From Enterobacter quasihormaechei (GTDB lineage: Bacteria; Pseudomonadota; Gammaproteobacteria; Enterobacterales; Enterobacteriaceae), in NCBI RefSeq assembly GCF_004331385.1, contig NZ_SJON01000007.1, forward strand, positions 62,001-126,000: a stretch of DNA of 64,000 bases, in the 5' to 3' direction. Under the pieces are notes generated by a model. It searched no databases. It worked only from the letters and a program-made list of their open reading frames with translations, and was not told where the DNA came from. A program made the translations under genes and the position numbers. Positions 19,178-27,949 of this stretch are shown here, piece after piece (within the stretch, counting starts at the first letter, position 1; each line of letters opens with the position of its first letter).

Positions 19178-20230
19178 TTAAAAAGTGACGCCCATTTTGA
19201 TGCTCAGTTCCGGATGCTGATCGACATACTTCATATAGCTGTCCGGGCTGGTGGCGAAAGTGACGACCGGGTCGATGAGATCTTCACAGTTGAGATAACC
19301 GTTCATCAGCAGTTCCCAGCAGGTCTCTTCAATGCGCTTGCGGCTCCAGCGCGGATAGTCCGGGTTCGGTTCACTGCACGCGCGGGAGAAGACAATCTTC
19401 GCGTTGTTGAAGTGTGCTTCGCGGCCCAGGTTGAAGCCCGCCGCAAACGGTTTGGCGAACGCCACGTAAGAGATCGTGCCGCCGTAGGCGAGCCCGCGCA
19501 GCGCAGATTGCAGCGCATCCGCAAAACCGCTGGTTTCGATGATCACATCCGCACCCTGTTTGCCGGTCAGTTTCTTAATTTCAAGACCGACATCGGTACC
19601 GATTGGGTTCAGGCAGTGGTCAGCACCATGACGGCGGGCGATGTCACAGCGATGTTCGATAGGATCGACACCAATCACCACGGACGCACCGGCCTTTTTC
19701 GCCAGCTGAATGGCGATCTGGCCAATCGCGCCCAGCCCGACAACCACAACGAAATCCCCCACGCGGACGTTTGCGTCACGCACGCCGCTCATGGCGAACT
19801 GCGCCGGATCGTAGCAAACGGCGTTTTTCCAGGACGCGCCTTGCGGCATTTTGCGCAGCTTATAGTTGTTCACCGCGTTGACGATGACCGTCTCCTGCAA
19901 TGGGCCGTAGCAGCAGACGCTGTCGCCGATCTGGTATTCCGTCACGTCAGCACCACACTCAATGATGTCGCCGACAATCATGTTCCCCAGCTGAAATTTG
20001 CCAAATTCGATGCCGCGCGCTGCCCCTTCTTCACGTGGGGTAAACATCTGCCACTCGGCGTTGAACTCTTCATCGATAAACGGGCTTGCCGCACGAAAAT
20101 CCACGACTTCGGTGCCGTGCTTCGGCGCGCCATAACGGGCACGAATTTTCACCTCATGCGCTGCAACAGGACGATCTTCGTATTCCACCAGCGCCGCTAC
20201 ACGGGGCGCTGTCGCAACTAATTTTTTCAT
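19178..20230 (-). CDS. ycjQ: YcjQ, zinc-type alcohol dehydrogenase for guloside/3-keto sugars
   Basis: A 350-residue medium-chain dehydrogenase. The NAD-binding motif VVVGLGAIGQIAIQLA lies at mid-protein and the N-terminal catalytic domain precedes it. The usual GHE zinc motif near residue 60 is not evident; the segment reads AARGIEFGKFQLGN, so classic zinc catalysis cannot be assumed. The E. coli protein interconverts D-gulosides and 3-keto sugars. It is placed between the permease ycjP and ycjR. Confidence 0.87.
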   Translation of the reverse strand: MKKLVATAPRVAALVEYEDRPVAAHEVKIRARYGAPKHGTEVVDFRAASPFIDEEFNAEWQMFTPREEGAARGIEFGKFQLGNMIVGDIIECGADVTEYQIGDSVCCYGPLQETVIVNAVNNYKLRKMPQGASWKNAVCYDPAQFAMSGVRDANVRVGDFVVVVGLGAIGQIAIQLAKKAGASVVIGVDPIEHRCDIARRHGADHCLNPIGTDVGLEIKKLTGKQGADVIIETSGFADALQSALRGLAYGGTISYVAFAKPFAAGFNLGREAHFNNAKIVFSRACSEPNPDYPRWSRKRIEETCWELLMNGYLNCEDLIDPVVTFATSPDSYMKYVDQHPELSIKMGVTF

Positions 20231-20258
20231 GACTCACTCCTTGTTAAAATCGGCCGCC

Positions 20259-21101
20259 TCAGCCCTTCACGCCGCCGGCGGTCAAACCACTTTTAATAAA
20301 ACGTTCAGACAGGGCATACATAATGACGACCGGGAGCGCCGTCACCAGCGATGCCGCCATCATTCGGCCCCAGATGTAATCTGGCGTACTGAAGAGCGTG
20401 TTCAGCCCAACCGGCAACGTGAAGTTGCTGGAGCTGGACAGGAAAATGGAGGCGAACAGATAGTCATTCCACGCCACCATGAAGCAGTAAACAAAGACCG
20501 ACACCAGGCCAGAGATCGCCAGCGGCACGGTGATGCGGAAGATAATTTGCAGGCGGTTCAGGCCGTCCATCATGGCGGCTTCTTCAATTTCGTCCGGGAT
20601 GGTGTCGAAGTAGCTGCGCAGCATAAAGACCGCTGTCGGCAACGTCTGAGTCACCATAGTGACGATCAGCGCCAGCTCGGTGTCATAAATGCCGAGCGCG
20701 GTGATGATTTTGAATAGCGGCACCACCAGCAGGATCCCGGAGAACATATAGACGGTGTAAAAGCTCGCATTGATCGTCGTGCGCCCCTTAAAGCGCAGTT
20801 TGGACAACGCATAAGCGCCCAGCGTGCCGAGAAACACCGCAATGACCGAGGAGGTCAGCGACACCACCATGCTGTTACGGAAGTAATCCACAAACGGGAA
20901 AATCAGCGGGTTAAAAATGTCGACGTAATGCTGAAGCGTCCACTCCTGCGGCAGAATGGTCGGATGCAGCGATATCGCCTCTTTCGCGCTTTTAAACGAC
21001 GTCATTAACATCACAAAAAACGGAAACAGTGTGATAATCAGAAATACCGCCAGCCCCAGATAAAAACCGATGCGGCCCAGTACGCGTTTATTTGTTGCCA
21101 T
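20259..21101 (-). CDS. ycjP: YcjP, ABC sugar-importer permease (MalG type)
   Basis: A 280-residue inner-membrane permease with about six transmembrane segments, the first at residues 12-32. The EAA loop that contacts the ATPase is visible in EIEEAAMMDGLNRLQIIFRI. It forms a heterodimer with YcjO and overlaps the ycjO stop by 14 bp. The two membrane proteins together with YcjN and YcjV make a complete CUT1-type importer. Confidence 0.93.
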   Translation of the reverse strand: MATNKRVLGRIGFYLGLAVFLIITLFPFFVMLMTSFKSAKEAISLHPTILPQEWTLQHYVDIFNPLIFPFVDYFRNSMVVSLTSSVIAVFLGTLGAYALSKLRFKGRTTINASFYTVYMFSGILLVVPLFKIITALGIYDTELALIVTMVTQTLPTAVFMLRSYFDTIPDEIEEAAMMDGLNRLQIIFRITVPLAISGLVSVFVYCFMVAWNDYLFASIFLSSSSNFTLPVGLNTLFSTPDYIWGRMMAASLVTALPVVIMYALSERFIKSGLTAGGVKG

Positions 21102-21969
21102 TGAGGTTTACCCTTTTTCTGGTCAGCAGAATGACGGCGAAGATGATCACAAACAGCACAACGGAGATCGCAGCCGCTTTGCCAAGGTCATTGAATGCGA
21201 AGGCCGTTTTGTAGAGATACACGCCCAGAATATCGACCTTCGTGGTCAGCAGATAAACATCCGCGAACATGTAGAACATCCAGATGGTTCGCAGCGTAAC
21301 CACCGTAGCCAGCACCGGCATGATGGCGGGCAGCGTGACGATGCGAAAACGCTGCCAGGCGTTGGCGCCATCCATCTCTGCCGCTTCGTACAGTGATTTA
21401 TCAATGGTCTGCAAAATCGCGAGGAACGAGATAAAGGCATACGGGAAGTAGCGCCAGATGGCGAACAGCACCACCAGCACAAAGCTGCTGCCCGGATTGT
21501 CGAACCATAACGGTGCCTGATCATAGAGATGCAGCAGGTCAACGCCCAGATAGTTCACAATCCCGTAGCCGTTGTTGAACATGTATTTCCAGGCAAACAC
21601 CAGGGAAATAGACGGCGTCACGTAGGACAGAATCACCAGCGAACGCGCCGTTTTCCGCATACGGAATTCACGGTTAAAGAAGATCGCCACGGCCAGCCCC
21701 AGCCCGGTGCTGCCGATCACTACCAGCGCCGTGTACCAGAACGTCATCCACAGGGAGTGCCAGAACGCGGCATCGCCCAAAATGCGAATGTAGTTATCCA
21801 GGCCGACGAACGCCGCATCAATACGCGGGTTCAGCGGTAAACGTAAAAAACTGATTTCAATGTTGGAAATCATTGGCCAGGCCACCAGGCCCCCCAGCAA
21901 AATCAGGCTGGGGGCCAACAGCAGCATGGCGAAAGGCATATCTGAACGACCAGAAAACAACGTCTTCAT
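21088..21969 (-). CDS. ycjO: YcjO, ABC sugar-importer permease (MalF type)
   Basis: A 293-residue permease with six predicted membrane spans. The first is near residues 13-33 (AMLLLAPSLILLGGLVAWPM). The EAA motif is in LYEAAEMDGANAWQRFRIVT. It lies between the binding protein ycjN and the partner permease ycjP, overlapping the latter. Confidence 0.93.
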   Translation of the reverse strand: MKTLFSGRSDMPFAMLLLAPSLILLGGLVAWPMISNIEISFLRLPLNPRIDAAFVGLDNYIRILGDAAFWHSLWMTFWYTALVVIGSTGLGLAVAIFFNREFRMRKTARSLVILSYVTPSISLVFAWKYMFNNGYGIVNYLGVDLLHLYDQAPLWFDNPGSSFVLVVLFAIWRYFPYAFISFLAILQTIDKSLYEAAEMDGANAWQRFRIVTLPAIMPVLATVVTLRTIWMFYMFADVYLLTTKVDILGVYLYKTAFAFNDLGKAAAISVVLFVIIFAVILLTRKRVNLNGNK

Positions 21970-21990
21970 AATTCCCTTCGCAAAGCGCTC

Positions 21991-23283
21991 CTATCGTTGT
22001 GATATCAGGTCAGTCAGTTTTTTCTGGCTGTTGCTTAAAGTCGCATTGAGATCTTTTTGTCCCACCGTCACGTTATGCACCATGGAACTGATAATGCCGG
22101 ACCCGGTAACGTCTCCCATGCGGGTAAAGTTTTTGTCGCCCACGGCACCAAACACCTGGACGTTCGGGAACTGCGCAATCAGCTCATATGGCAGTTGACC
22201 AAAGGCCTTGATCACGTCGTTGTTTTTCCAGGAATCTGTGCCCACCACGAGTTTGTTGACCGGTAGCGCGGCGCCAGGAGACATCATGACCCAGTCAGAG
22301 GCGTTCTGCGCCTGCTCCATCCAGGTGACAAATTTCTCGGCGGCCTGCGTTTCTTCTTCGGTCTGACCGGTAGTGATGGTCAACGAGGTGATCATGCCGT
22401 AGACGGCGGAGGATTTTTCCGTCGGGACCACGAAGCCCAGGTTGGCCGGCGAGCCATCTTTGTAGACCGCAGGCAGGATATAGGTGGAATACACGGCCAT
22501 AGGCGCAGAGCCGTTCATGAAGGCGTCTTTGATCTCCATGACATCGTTCGAACCCGGCATCGTGGTCGCGGCCAGCGCCTTATAAAACGCCAGCGCTTTC
22601 GACATTTCAGGGGTATCGATTTCCACGTTGCCGTTTGCATCAAAGACGTTGGCACCGCCCGACAAGGCAAACTGCGAGAAGGCCTGCTCGGTCATAACGC
22701 TTTCTGCGGTTGGAAGCGCGATACCGTAATGTTTTTTAGCCGGATCGTTGAGCGCCTGACTGGCTTTCAGCAGTTGCTCCCAGTTGTGCGGCTCTTCAAT
22801 ACCCGCGGCTCCGAGCGCATCTTTGTGATACCAGATGCCGGACAGCCAGGCGCTAACCGGCACCCCCGTCCATGCGCTGCCATCTTCCGTGCGAACTACG
22901 CGTAAAATGCCGTCGTAAAATGTCTCCTCGCCCACCGCCTTGATGGCGCGGCCGATGGCGTCACGATCCAGCAGCTGCTCTTTATCCATGACTTTGGCGT
23001 AGTCATGGCTGATCTCAATCACCTCCGGCAGCGCACCGGTACGAGCCAGCGTAATAACCTTGGTGTTGTAGGCATCTTCTTCTACGGGTACCTGCTTCAC
23101 CGTAATCGACGGGTTTTCTTTCTCGAATTTCTCGATCAGTTTCGTTATCACCGCCTGGCGTTCCTGTTCCACCGACGAGTGCATAAACTCAATGGTGACC
23201 TGAGATGCTTTATCGTCCTTACAGCCTGATAACAGGGCGCACGAAACCAGTGCTGATAACAGCACAATTTTGGGCATTTTCAT
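21991..23283 (-). CDS. ycjN: YcjN, sugar-binding lipoprotein of the ABC importer
   Basis: A 430-residue periplasmic substrate-binding protein of the CUT1 family. The N-terminus is a lipoprotein signal with lipobox LLSGC (Cys21), so it is probably anchored at the inner membrane. The mature protein has the typical VTIEFMHSSVEQERQAVI first strand and helix. The substrate is inferred from the pathway to be an alpha-glucoside such as kojibiose, glucosylglycerate or a related compound; sequence alone does not tell. It follows ycjM by 13 bp. Confidence 0.92.
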   Translation of the reverse strand: MKMPKIVLLSALVSCALLSGCKDDKASQVTIEFMHSSVEQERQAVITKLIEKFEKENPSITVKQVPVEEDAYNTKVITLARTGALPEVIEISHDYAKVMDKEQLLDRDAIGRAIKAVGEETFYDGILRVVRTEDGSAWTGVPVSAWLSGIWYHKDALGAAGIEEPHNWEQLLKASQALNDPAKKHYGIALPTAESVMTEQAFSQFALSGGANVFDANGNVEIDTPEMSKALAFYKALAATTMPGSNDVMEIKDAFMNGSAPMAVYSTYILPAVYKDGSPANLGFVVPTEKSSAVYGMITSLTITTGQTEEETQAAEKFVTWMEQAQNASDWVMMSPGAALPVNKLVVGTDSWKNNDVIKAFGQLPYELIAQFPNVQVFGAVGDKNFTRMGDVTGSGIISSMVHNVTVGQKDLNATLSNSQKKLTDLISQR

Positions 23284-23296
23284 TTTAGGGTCCTTT

Positions 23297-24994
23297 TTAG
23301 TTTTCTTTAATCCACATTACCTGCCATGGATTGAGGGTCAGATCCGTACCGCTAATATGTTGTCCTGATAATAATTCCTTACCAGATAGCGTTTGCTCAT
23401 AAACGGTCTGCATTTTATTGCTAAAATTAAATAATGCTGTAATACGTTCGCCATTTTCAGCAACGCGGATAATTTTAAGAATTTGTTCACCCACTGCGTC
23501 GAAAACAGCCTGACTGTCTGGATGGAATGCACTTTCCCCGCGACGAATAGCGATAAGCTCACTCAAACGAGAATAAATTTGAGAACGAATACTCTTCTTA
23601 TTATTCAGTTCGCTATCGACCTGCCCCGCCGTGTATTTTTTCCGGTTAATCGCGCGGTTATAGCCAAGGCGTTCAACACCTTCATAATCGTTACGCGAAC
23701 CAAGAATGCTCTGAATATAAACGGCCGGTACACCTGGAAAACTTAACAACACGGCATGCGCGAGGATGAACCGGGCAATACGCTCATCATCTGAACTGTC
23801 TTGTAAACTTAAGGCATCAAGATAGGTGACATTAATTTCGTAGGGGCTTCGCGTTCCATCAGGGTTATTTTTCCAGTTGACCAGCGCGCCTTCCTGCTGA
23901 AGCTTCTCGACCAGCGAGAGGATCTCTGATTCCGGAAGAATGCCGCGCAGCGGGTTCAAACCGATACCATCATGCGAGGCCAGGAAGTTAAACCAGGTGG
24001 TGTGTGTTGAAGGCAGCGCCAGCGACCCCGCCCACTGGCTGAGGGCTTTAACGTCCTGACAATGAACGGCATGCAGCACCAGCGGAGGTAAGGAGAACTG
24101 ATAGACCATCTGGGCTTCATTTTCACCATCACCGAAGTAAGAGATATTGTCTTTGTGCGGAACATTTGTCTCAGTGATGATCACCGTTCCGGGTGCAACG
24201 GCATCCGTAATGGCGCGGAATAACTGGATGAGGCAATGGGTTTGTTCCAGATGGATGCAGCTTGTTCCAGGGATCTTCCACATAAACCCGACCGCATCCA
24301 GTCGGATGTAACGCGCCCCTTCTGCAAGGTAATGGAGCAGTACGTCCACCATGGCAATCAGCACCTGCGGCGAGGCAAAGTTAAGGTCGATCTGGTCTTC
24401 ACTGAATGTGGTCCATAGATGACGAACGCTGCCATCATGCAGCGTAAACGGCGTCAGCAGCGGCAAGGCACGTGGACGCGTCACTGCGGATAAATCGGTT
24501 TCGGGGTCGACTGAAATAAAGAAATCTTCATAGCCGGGCTTCTGCGCCAGATAATGAGCAAACCATTCGCTTTTCGCTGACATATGGTTGCAAACGAAGT
24601 CAAACATTAAGCTGGCTGACTGTTTTAATTCCGCGACATCCTGCCAGGTACCCGTTTCAGGTGCAACGTTGTGATAATCGATAACGGAAAATCCATCATC
24701 TGACGACCACGGATAAAAAGGTAAAAGATGGACATGGGAAAAGGTGCGAGAAAGCCATTCATTATAGAACCGGGTAAATACCGGTAATGCCTTCTCCCCT
24801 TTCGCGGAGAACTGATCGGCATAGGTAATCAGAACAACGTCTTTTTCATCCCAGCCTGACTTACGCTTTTCCGTAATATTAACCGCCGCCTGTTCAAGCT
24901 TCGTTAATAACACGTTCAGGTGTGCATCTGAAAATGATTCACCGTAAATATGATTGATGAGTTTTTTAATTTTTGCGTTCACTTTATTTTCCAT
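23297..24994 (-). CDS. ycjM: YcjM, GH13 glucosylglycerate phosphorylase
   Basis: A GH13 subfamily 18 phosphorylase of 565 residues. The E. coli orthologue splits 2-O-alpha-glucosylglycerate with phosphate to give glycerate and glucose 1-phosphate. The GH13 regions are visible: LMFDFVCNHMS, the nucleophile Asp in YIRLDAVGFMWK, the acid Glu in VIITETNVPH, and FLASHDGIGL. The ATG at 24994 is preferred; the upstream extension to 25045 would begin on the TTG of the predicted -35 box. First gene of the operon, with the YcjW operator at its start. Confidence 0.93.
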   Translation of the reverse strand: MENKVNAKIKKLINHIYGESFSDAHLNVLLTKLEQAAVNITEKRKSGWDEKDVVLITYADQFSAKGEKALPVFTRFYNEWLSRTFSHVHLLPFYPWSSDDGFSVIDYHNVAPETGTWQDVAELKQSASLMFDFVCNHMSAKSEWFAHYLAQKPGYEDFFISVDPETDLSAVTRPRALPLLTPFTLHDGSVRHLWTTFSEDQIDLNFASPQVLIAMVDVLLHYLAEGARYIRLDAVGFMWKIPGTSCIHLEQTHCLIQLFRAITDAVAPGTVIITETNVPHKDNISYFGDGENEAQMVYQFSLPPLVLHAVHCQDVKALSQWAGSLALPSTHTTWFNFLASHDGIGLNPLRGILPESEILSLVEKLQQEGALVNWKNNPDGTRSPYEINVTYLDALSLQDSSDDERIARFILAHAVLLSFPGVPAVYIQSILGSRNDYEGVERLGYNRAINRKKYTAGQVDSELNNKKSIRSQIYSRLSELIAIRRGESAFHPDSQAVFDAVGEQILKIIRVAENGERITALFNFSNKMQTVYEQTLSGKELLSGQHISGTDLTLNPWQVMWIKEN

Positions 24995-25007
24995 GGTAGC
25001 GGTCCCA
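24994..25007. promoter_or_regulatory. YcjW-type operator at the ycjM start
   Basis: TGGTAGCGGTCCCA is a palindrome with a central CG, typical of LacI-family sites. It falls directly downstream of the predicted -10 box and abuts the ycjM ATG. It would therefore cover the first transcribed bases, the placement of a classic repressor site. An identical copy is found at 15052-15065. Confidence 0.75.
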
Positions 25008-25016
25008 CGGACTGGC

Positions 25017-25045
25017 AATCTACTCCCATGAAAAATATCTGTCAA
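25017..25045 (-). promoter_or_regulatory. Sigma-70 promoter of the ycjM operon
   Basis: On the minus strand there is a perfect TTGACA (25040-25045), a 17-bp spacer and TAGATT (25017-25022). Transcription would start near 25010, leaving a leader of only about 15 nt before the ycjM ATG. The YcjW-type operator overlaps the start. Confidence 0.75.
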
Positions 25046-25124
25046 CGCACCTGTGGGCTGAAAAAGGCATTCTCAAAGCAGCGCAACGCAGTAATGTGAG
25101 CTGCCGCAAAGAACGAGAAAAAGC

Positions 25125-25146
25125 AGAGGGGAAATTCATGCCCTCT
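25125..25146 (-). terminator. Terminator of the psp operon
   Basis: AGAGGG (minus strand, 25141-25146) pairs with CCCTCT (25125-25130) across a 10-nt loop. GCTTTTTC follows on the minus strand. It lies after pspD and before the ycjM promoter. Confidence 0.6.
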
Positions 25147-25178
25147 CTCTGAGCGAGAAAGGGCTTTTGCGCGAGGGA

Positions 25179-25403
25179 TTAGCGTGAAAGGTAGCGGCGG
25201 GAAACGCGTTTCGCCAGTTTCTTTAATAGCGGCTCCAGTGCGACCGCCAGCACCATTCTGACCGGCTTACGGGCAACAGACTTGATCGCCCAGCCAGCCA
25301 CACCCGCCGGACCATAACGTAATGCCGTCATCAGAACCAGTTTACCTGCGATTTTCAGGCCGGGTTTTACCTTCTGACCGGCCTGTTGCCAGTTTTGTTT
25401 CAT
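25179..25403 (-). CDS. pspD: PspD, phage shock protein D
   Basis: A 74-residue basic protein with a hydrophobic stretch ([20 protein letters not shown]), matching PspD in length and position after pspC. It is associated with the inner membrane in the phage-shock response; its precise role is unclear. It is the last gene of the operon here: pspE, which follows in E. coli, is absent. Confidence 0.92.
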   Translation of the reverse strand: MKQNWQQAGQKVKPGLKIAGKLVLMTALRYGPAGVAGWAIKSVARKPVRMVLAVALEPLLKKLAKRVSRRYLSR

Positions 25404-25415
25404 GTATGTTCTCTC

Positions 25416-25775
25416 TTAAAGCTGACGAAAACGACTTCTCAGCGTAAAGGTATCGGAGGTGACGTAACGTTCCATCTCGCGCAATCGCTTCTCCCCTGCG
25501 CTCAGCTGCTCGTCTACCGCATTGAGGAGATCGCTGCTGGTTGGCGTGTTCTCTGCATCCAGTTCACCGTCCGGCATAGGATCGAGTACAAACGACAGAA
25601 TGATGTATGCCACCAGAGTAATAAAGGCCAGGCCAAAGAAAATCGACAATACGGTGACCACGCGCACCAGTTTTACCGGGACATCCAGATAGTGTGCCAG
25701 CCCGGCGCAAACGCCCCGTACCATGCCCTGCTGTGGAATGCGCCACAGTTTTTTATTCAGATTCAGTCCAGCCAT
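25416..25775 (-). CDS. pspC: PspC, phage-shock membrane sensor
   Basis: A 119-residue inner-membrane protein with an N-terminal PspC domain (KLWRIPQQGMVRGVCAGLAH), one membrane segment near residues 38-62 (VVTVLSIFFGLAFITLVAYI) and a charged C-terminal tail. With PspB it senses envelope stress and draws PspA away from PspF. The stop/start junction with pspB shares one base. Confidence 0.96.
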   Translation of the reverse strand: MAGLNLNKKLWRIPQQGMVRGVCAGLAHYLDVPVKLVRVVTVLSIFFGLAFITLVAYIILSFVLDPMPDGELDAENTPTSSDLLNAVDEQLSAGEKRLREMERYVTSDTFTLRSRFRQL

Positions 25776-25999
25776 TAACGCTCCCTCCAGTTTGGGTGTT
25801 CCGCATCCAGGATAGCTTCCAGCGCCTGAATACGTTCGCGCATTTTGTTTGCCTCAGCAGAGAGCTGCGCCAGCCGCTGCTGTTCACTCTGCGACAGCTC
25901 ACCGCGTGAAGTGCGGTTGCTGTAGTGCAGCCATAACCAGATGGGCAGAACAAACAGCACAAAAATTGTCAGGGGTATTGCCAGAAAAAGCGCGCTCAT
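25775..25999 (-). CDS. pspB: PspB, phage-shock membrane protein
   Basis: A 74-residue protein with a single N-terminal membrane helix (LFLAIPLTIFVLFVLPIWLW) and a basic, coiled-coil-prone cytoplasmic part. It acts with PspC as a positive regulator of the phage-shock response. It lies 49 bp after pspA in the operon. Confidence 0.96.
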   Translation of the reverse strand: MSALFLAIPLTIFVLFVLPIWLWLHYSNRTSRGELSQSEQQRLAQLSAEANKMRERIQALEAILDAEHPNWRER

Positions 26000-26048
26000 G
26001 TGTACTCCTTGTCTTGCGATGCGGCACGCTCAGGTGCCGCAGGAATTA

Positions 26049-26720
<672 letters not shown>

Positions 26721-26768
26721 TCAATCCTCATAGTTCTGTTATCGGGCGATGCCCTGCTGAATAGTAAA

Positions 26769-26785
26769 TACAATTCCCGTGCCAA
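26769..26785 (-). promoter_or_regulatory. Sigma-54 promoter of pspA
   Basis: On the minus strand TTGGCAC (GG at -24) is followed by GGGAATTGTA (the -12 element reads TTGT rather than TTGC). The same TTGGCAC-N-TTGTA arrangement is known for the E. coli psp promoter. The PspF enhancer sites should lie in 26800-26880, overlapping pspF's own promoter. Confidence 0.88.
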
Positions 26786-26883
26786 CTTTTTATCTTATTG
26801 ATTTTACTGAATCTGATTGATATTTACCCAGCCAGAGACTATTCTCACCTGGTGAATATCACTAAGGAGTGGTTAATTTCATC

Positions 26884-27861
26884 ATGGCTGAATACAAAGA
26901 CAATTTGCTTGGCGAAGCGAACAGCTTCCTGGAAGTGCTTGAACAGGTGTCACGCCTCGCGCCGCTGAATAAACCGGTGCTAATCATCGGGGAGCGTGGA
27001 ACCGGTAAAGAACTCATTGCTAACCGCCTGCACTTTCTGTCTGGCCGCTGGGACGGTCCCTTTATTTCGCTTAACTGCGCGGCACTGAATGAAAATCTGC
27101 TCGACACGGAGCTTTTCGGTCATGAAGCCGGCGCCTTTACCGGCGCACAAAAACGCCATCCCGGCCGTTTTGAGCGCGCCGATGGCGGAACGCTTTTCCT
27201 CGACGAGCTGGCCACCGCGCCGATGCTGGTGCAGGAAAAGCTGCTGCGCGTCATAGAGTATGGCGAACTGGAACGCGTTGGCGGTAGTCAGCCGCTCCAG
27301 GTCAACGTTCGCCTGGTGTGCGCCACTAACGCCGATCTGCCCGCGATGGTGGCAGAGGACAAATTCCGCGCCGACCTGCTGGACAGGCTGGCTTTCGATG
27401 TCGTTCAGCTGCCGCCGCTGCGGGAGCGACGTAGCGATATCATGCTGCTGGCCGATCAGTTTGCCATTCAGATGTGCCGGGAACTGGGCCTGCCGCTCTT
27501 TCGGGGCTTTAGCGAACAGGCCACCGAGACCCTGCTCGGTTACCACTGGCCGGGAAATATTCGTGAACTCAAAAACGTGGTGGAACGGTCCGTTTACCGT
27601 CATGGCAGCAGCGAGTCCGAGCTGGACAACATTATACTCGATCCGTTTCGGCGCGAGGTTCAACATGCCCCTGCTCCGGCAGTGCGCCAGCAGGGTCCTG
27701 CGTTGCCGCTCGATTTACGCCAGTTCCAGCATCAGCAGGAGCAGCAGTTGCTCGAGCAGAGCCTGAAAGAGGCGAAATATAATCAGAAACGGGCGGCTGA
27801 ACTGCTGGGTCTGACCTACCATCAGTTAAGGGCATTGCTCAAAAAACATCAAATGCGCTGA
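26884..27861 (+). CDS. pspF: PspF, sigma-54 activator of the psp operon
   Basis: A 325-residue bacterial enhancer-binding protein lacking a sensory domain; its activity is held back by PspA. Walker A GERGTGKE is at residues 36-43, the sigma-54-contacting GAFTGA at 83-88, Walker B TLFLDELA near 103, and the C-terminal Fis-type helix-turn-helix ends QKRAAELLGLTYHQLRALLK. The ATG at 26884 (MAEYKDNLLGEA) matches E. coli; the frame extends five codons upstream to a GTG that is less likely. It represses its own promoter in E. coli because the enhancer sites overlap it. Confidence 0.96.
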   Translation: MAEYKDNLLGEANSFLEVLEQVSRLAPLNKPVLIIGERGTGKELIANRLHFLSGRWDGPFISLNCAALNENLLDTELFGHEAGAFTGAQKRHPGRFERADGGTLFLDELATAPMLVQEKLLRVIEYGELERVGGSQPLQVNVRLVCATNADLPAMVAEDKFRADLLDRLAFDVVQLPPLRERRSDIMLLADQFAIQMCRELGLPLFRGFSEQATETLLGYHWPGNIRELKNVVERSVYRHGSSESELDNIILDPFRREVQHAPAPAVRQQGPALPLDLRQFQHQQEQQLLEQSLKEAKYNQKRAAELLGLTYHQLRALLKKHQMR

Positions 27862-27949
27862 CATTATCAGCACTTACCCCCAGACATTTTTACGAAGCAG
27901 GCGTAAGTGCGATACACTTTGCAGATCGAATCTAAAAACCTTAAAAACT

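Noticed and set aside
24995-25045. N-terminal extension of YcjM by 17 residues
   Set aside because: The extension would start on the TTG of the -35 box and cover the whole promoter and operator; the ATG at 24994 gives a protein that aligns with E. coli YcjM from its start.
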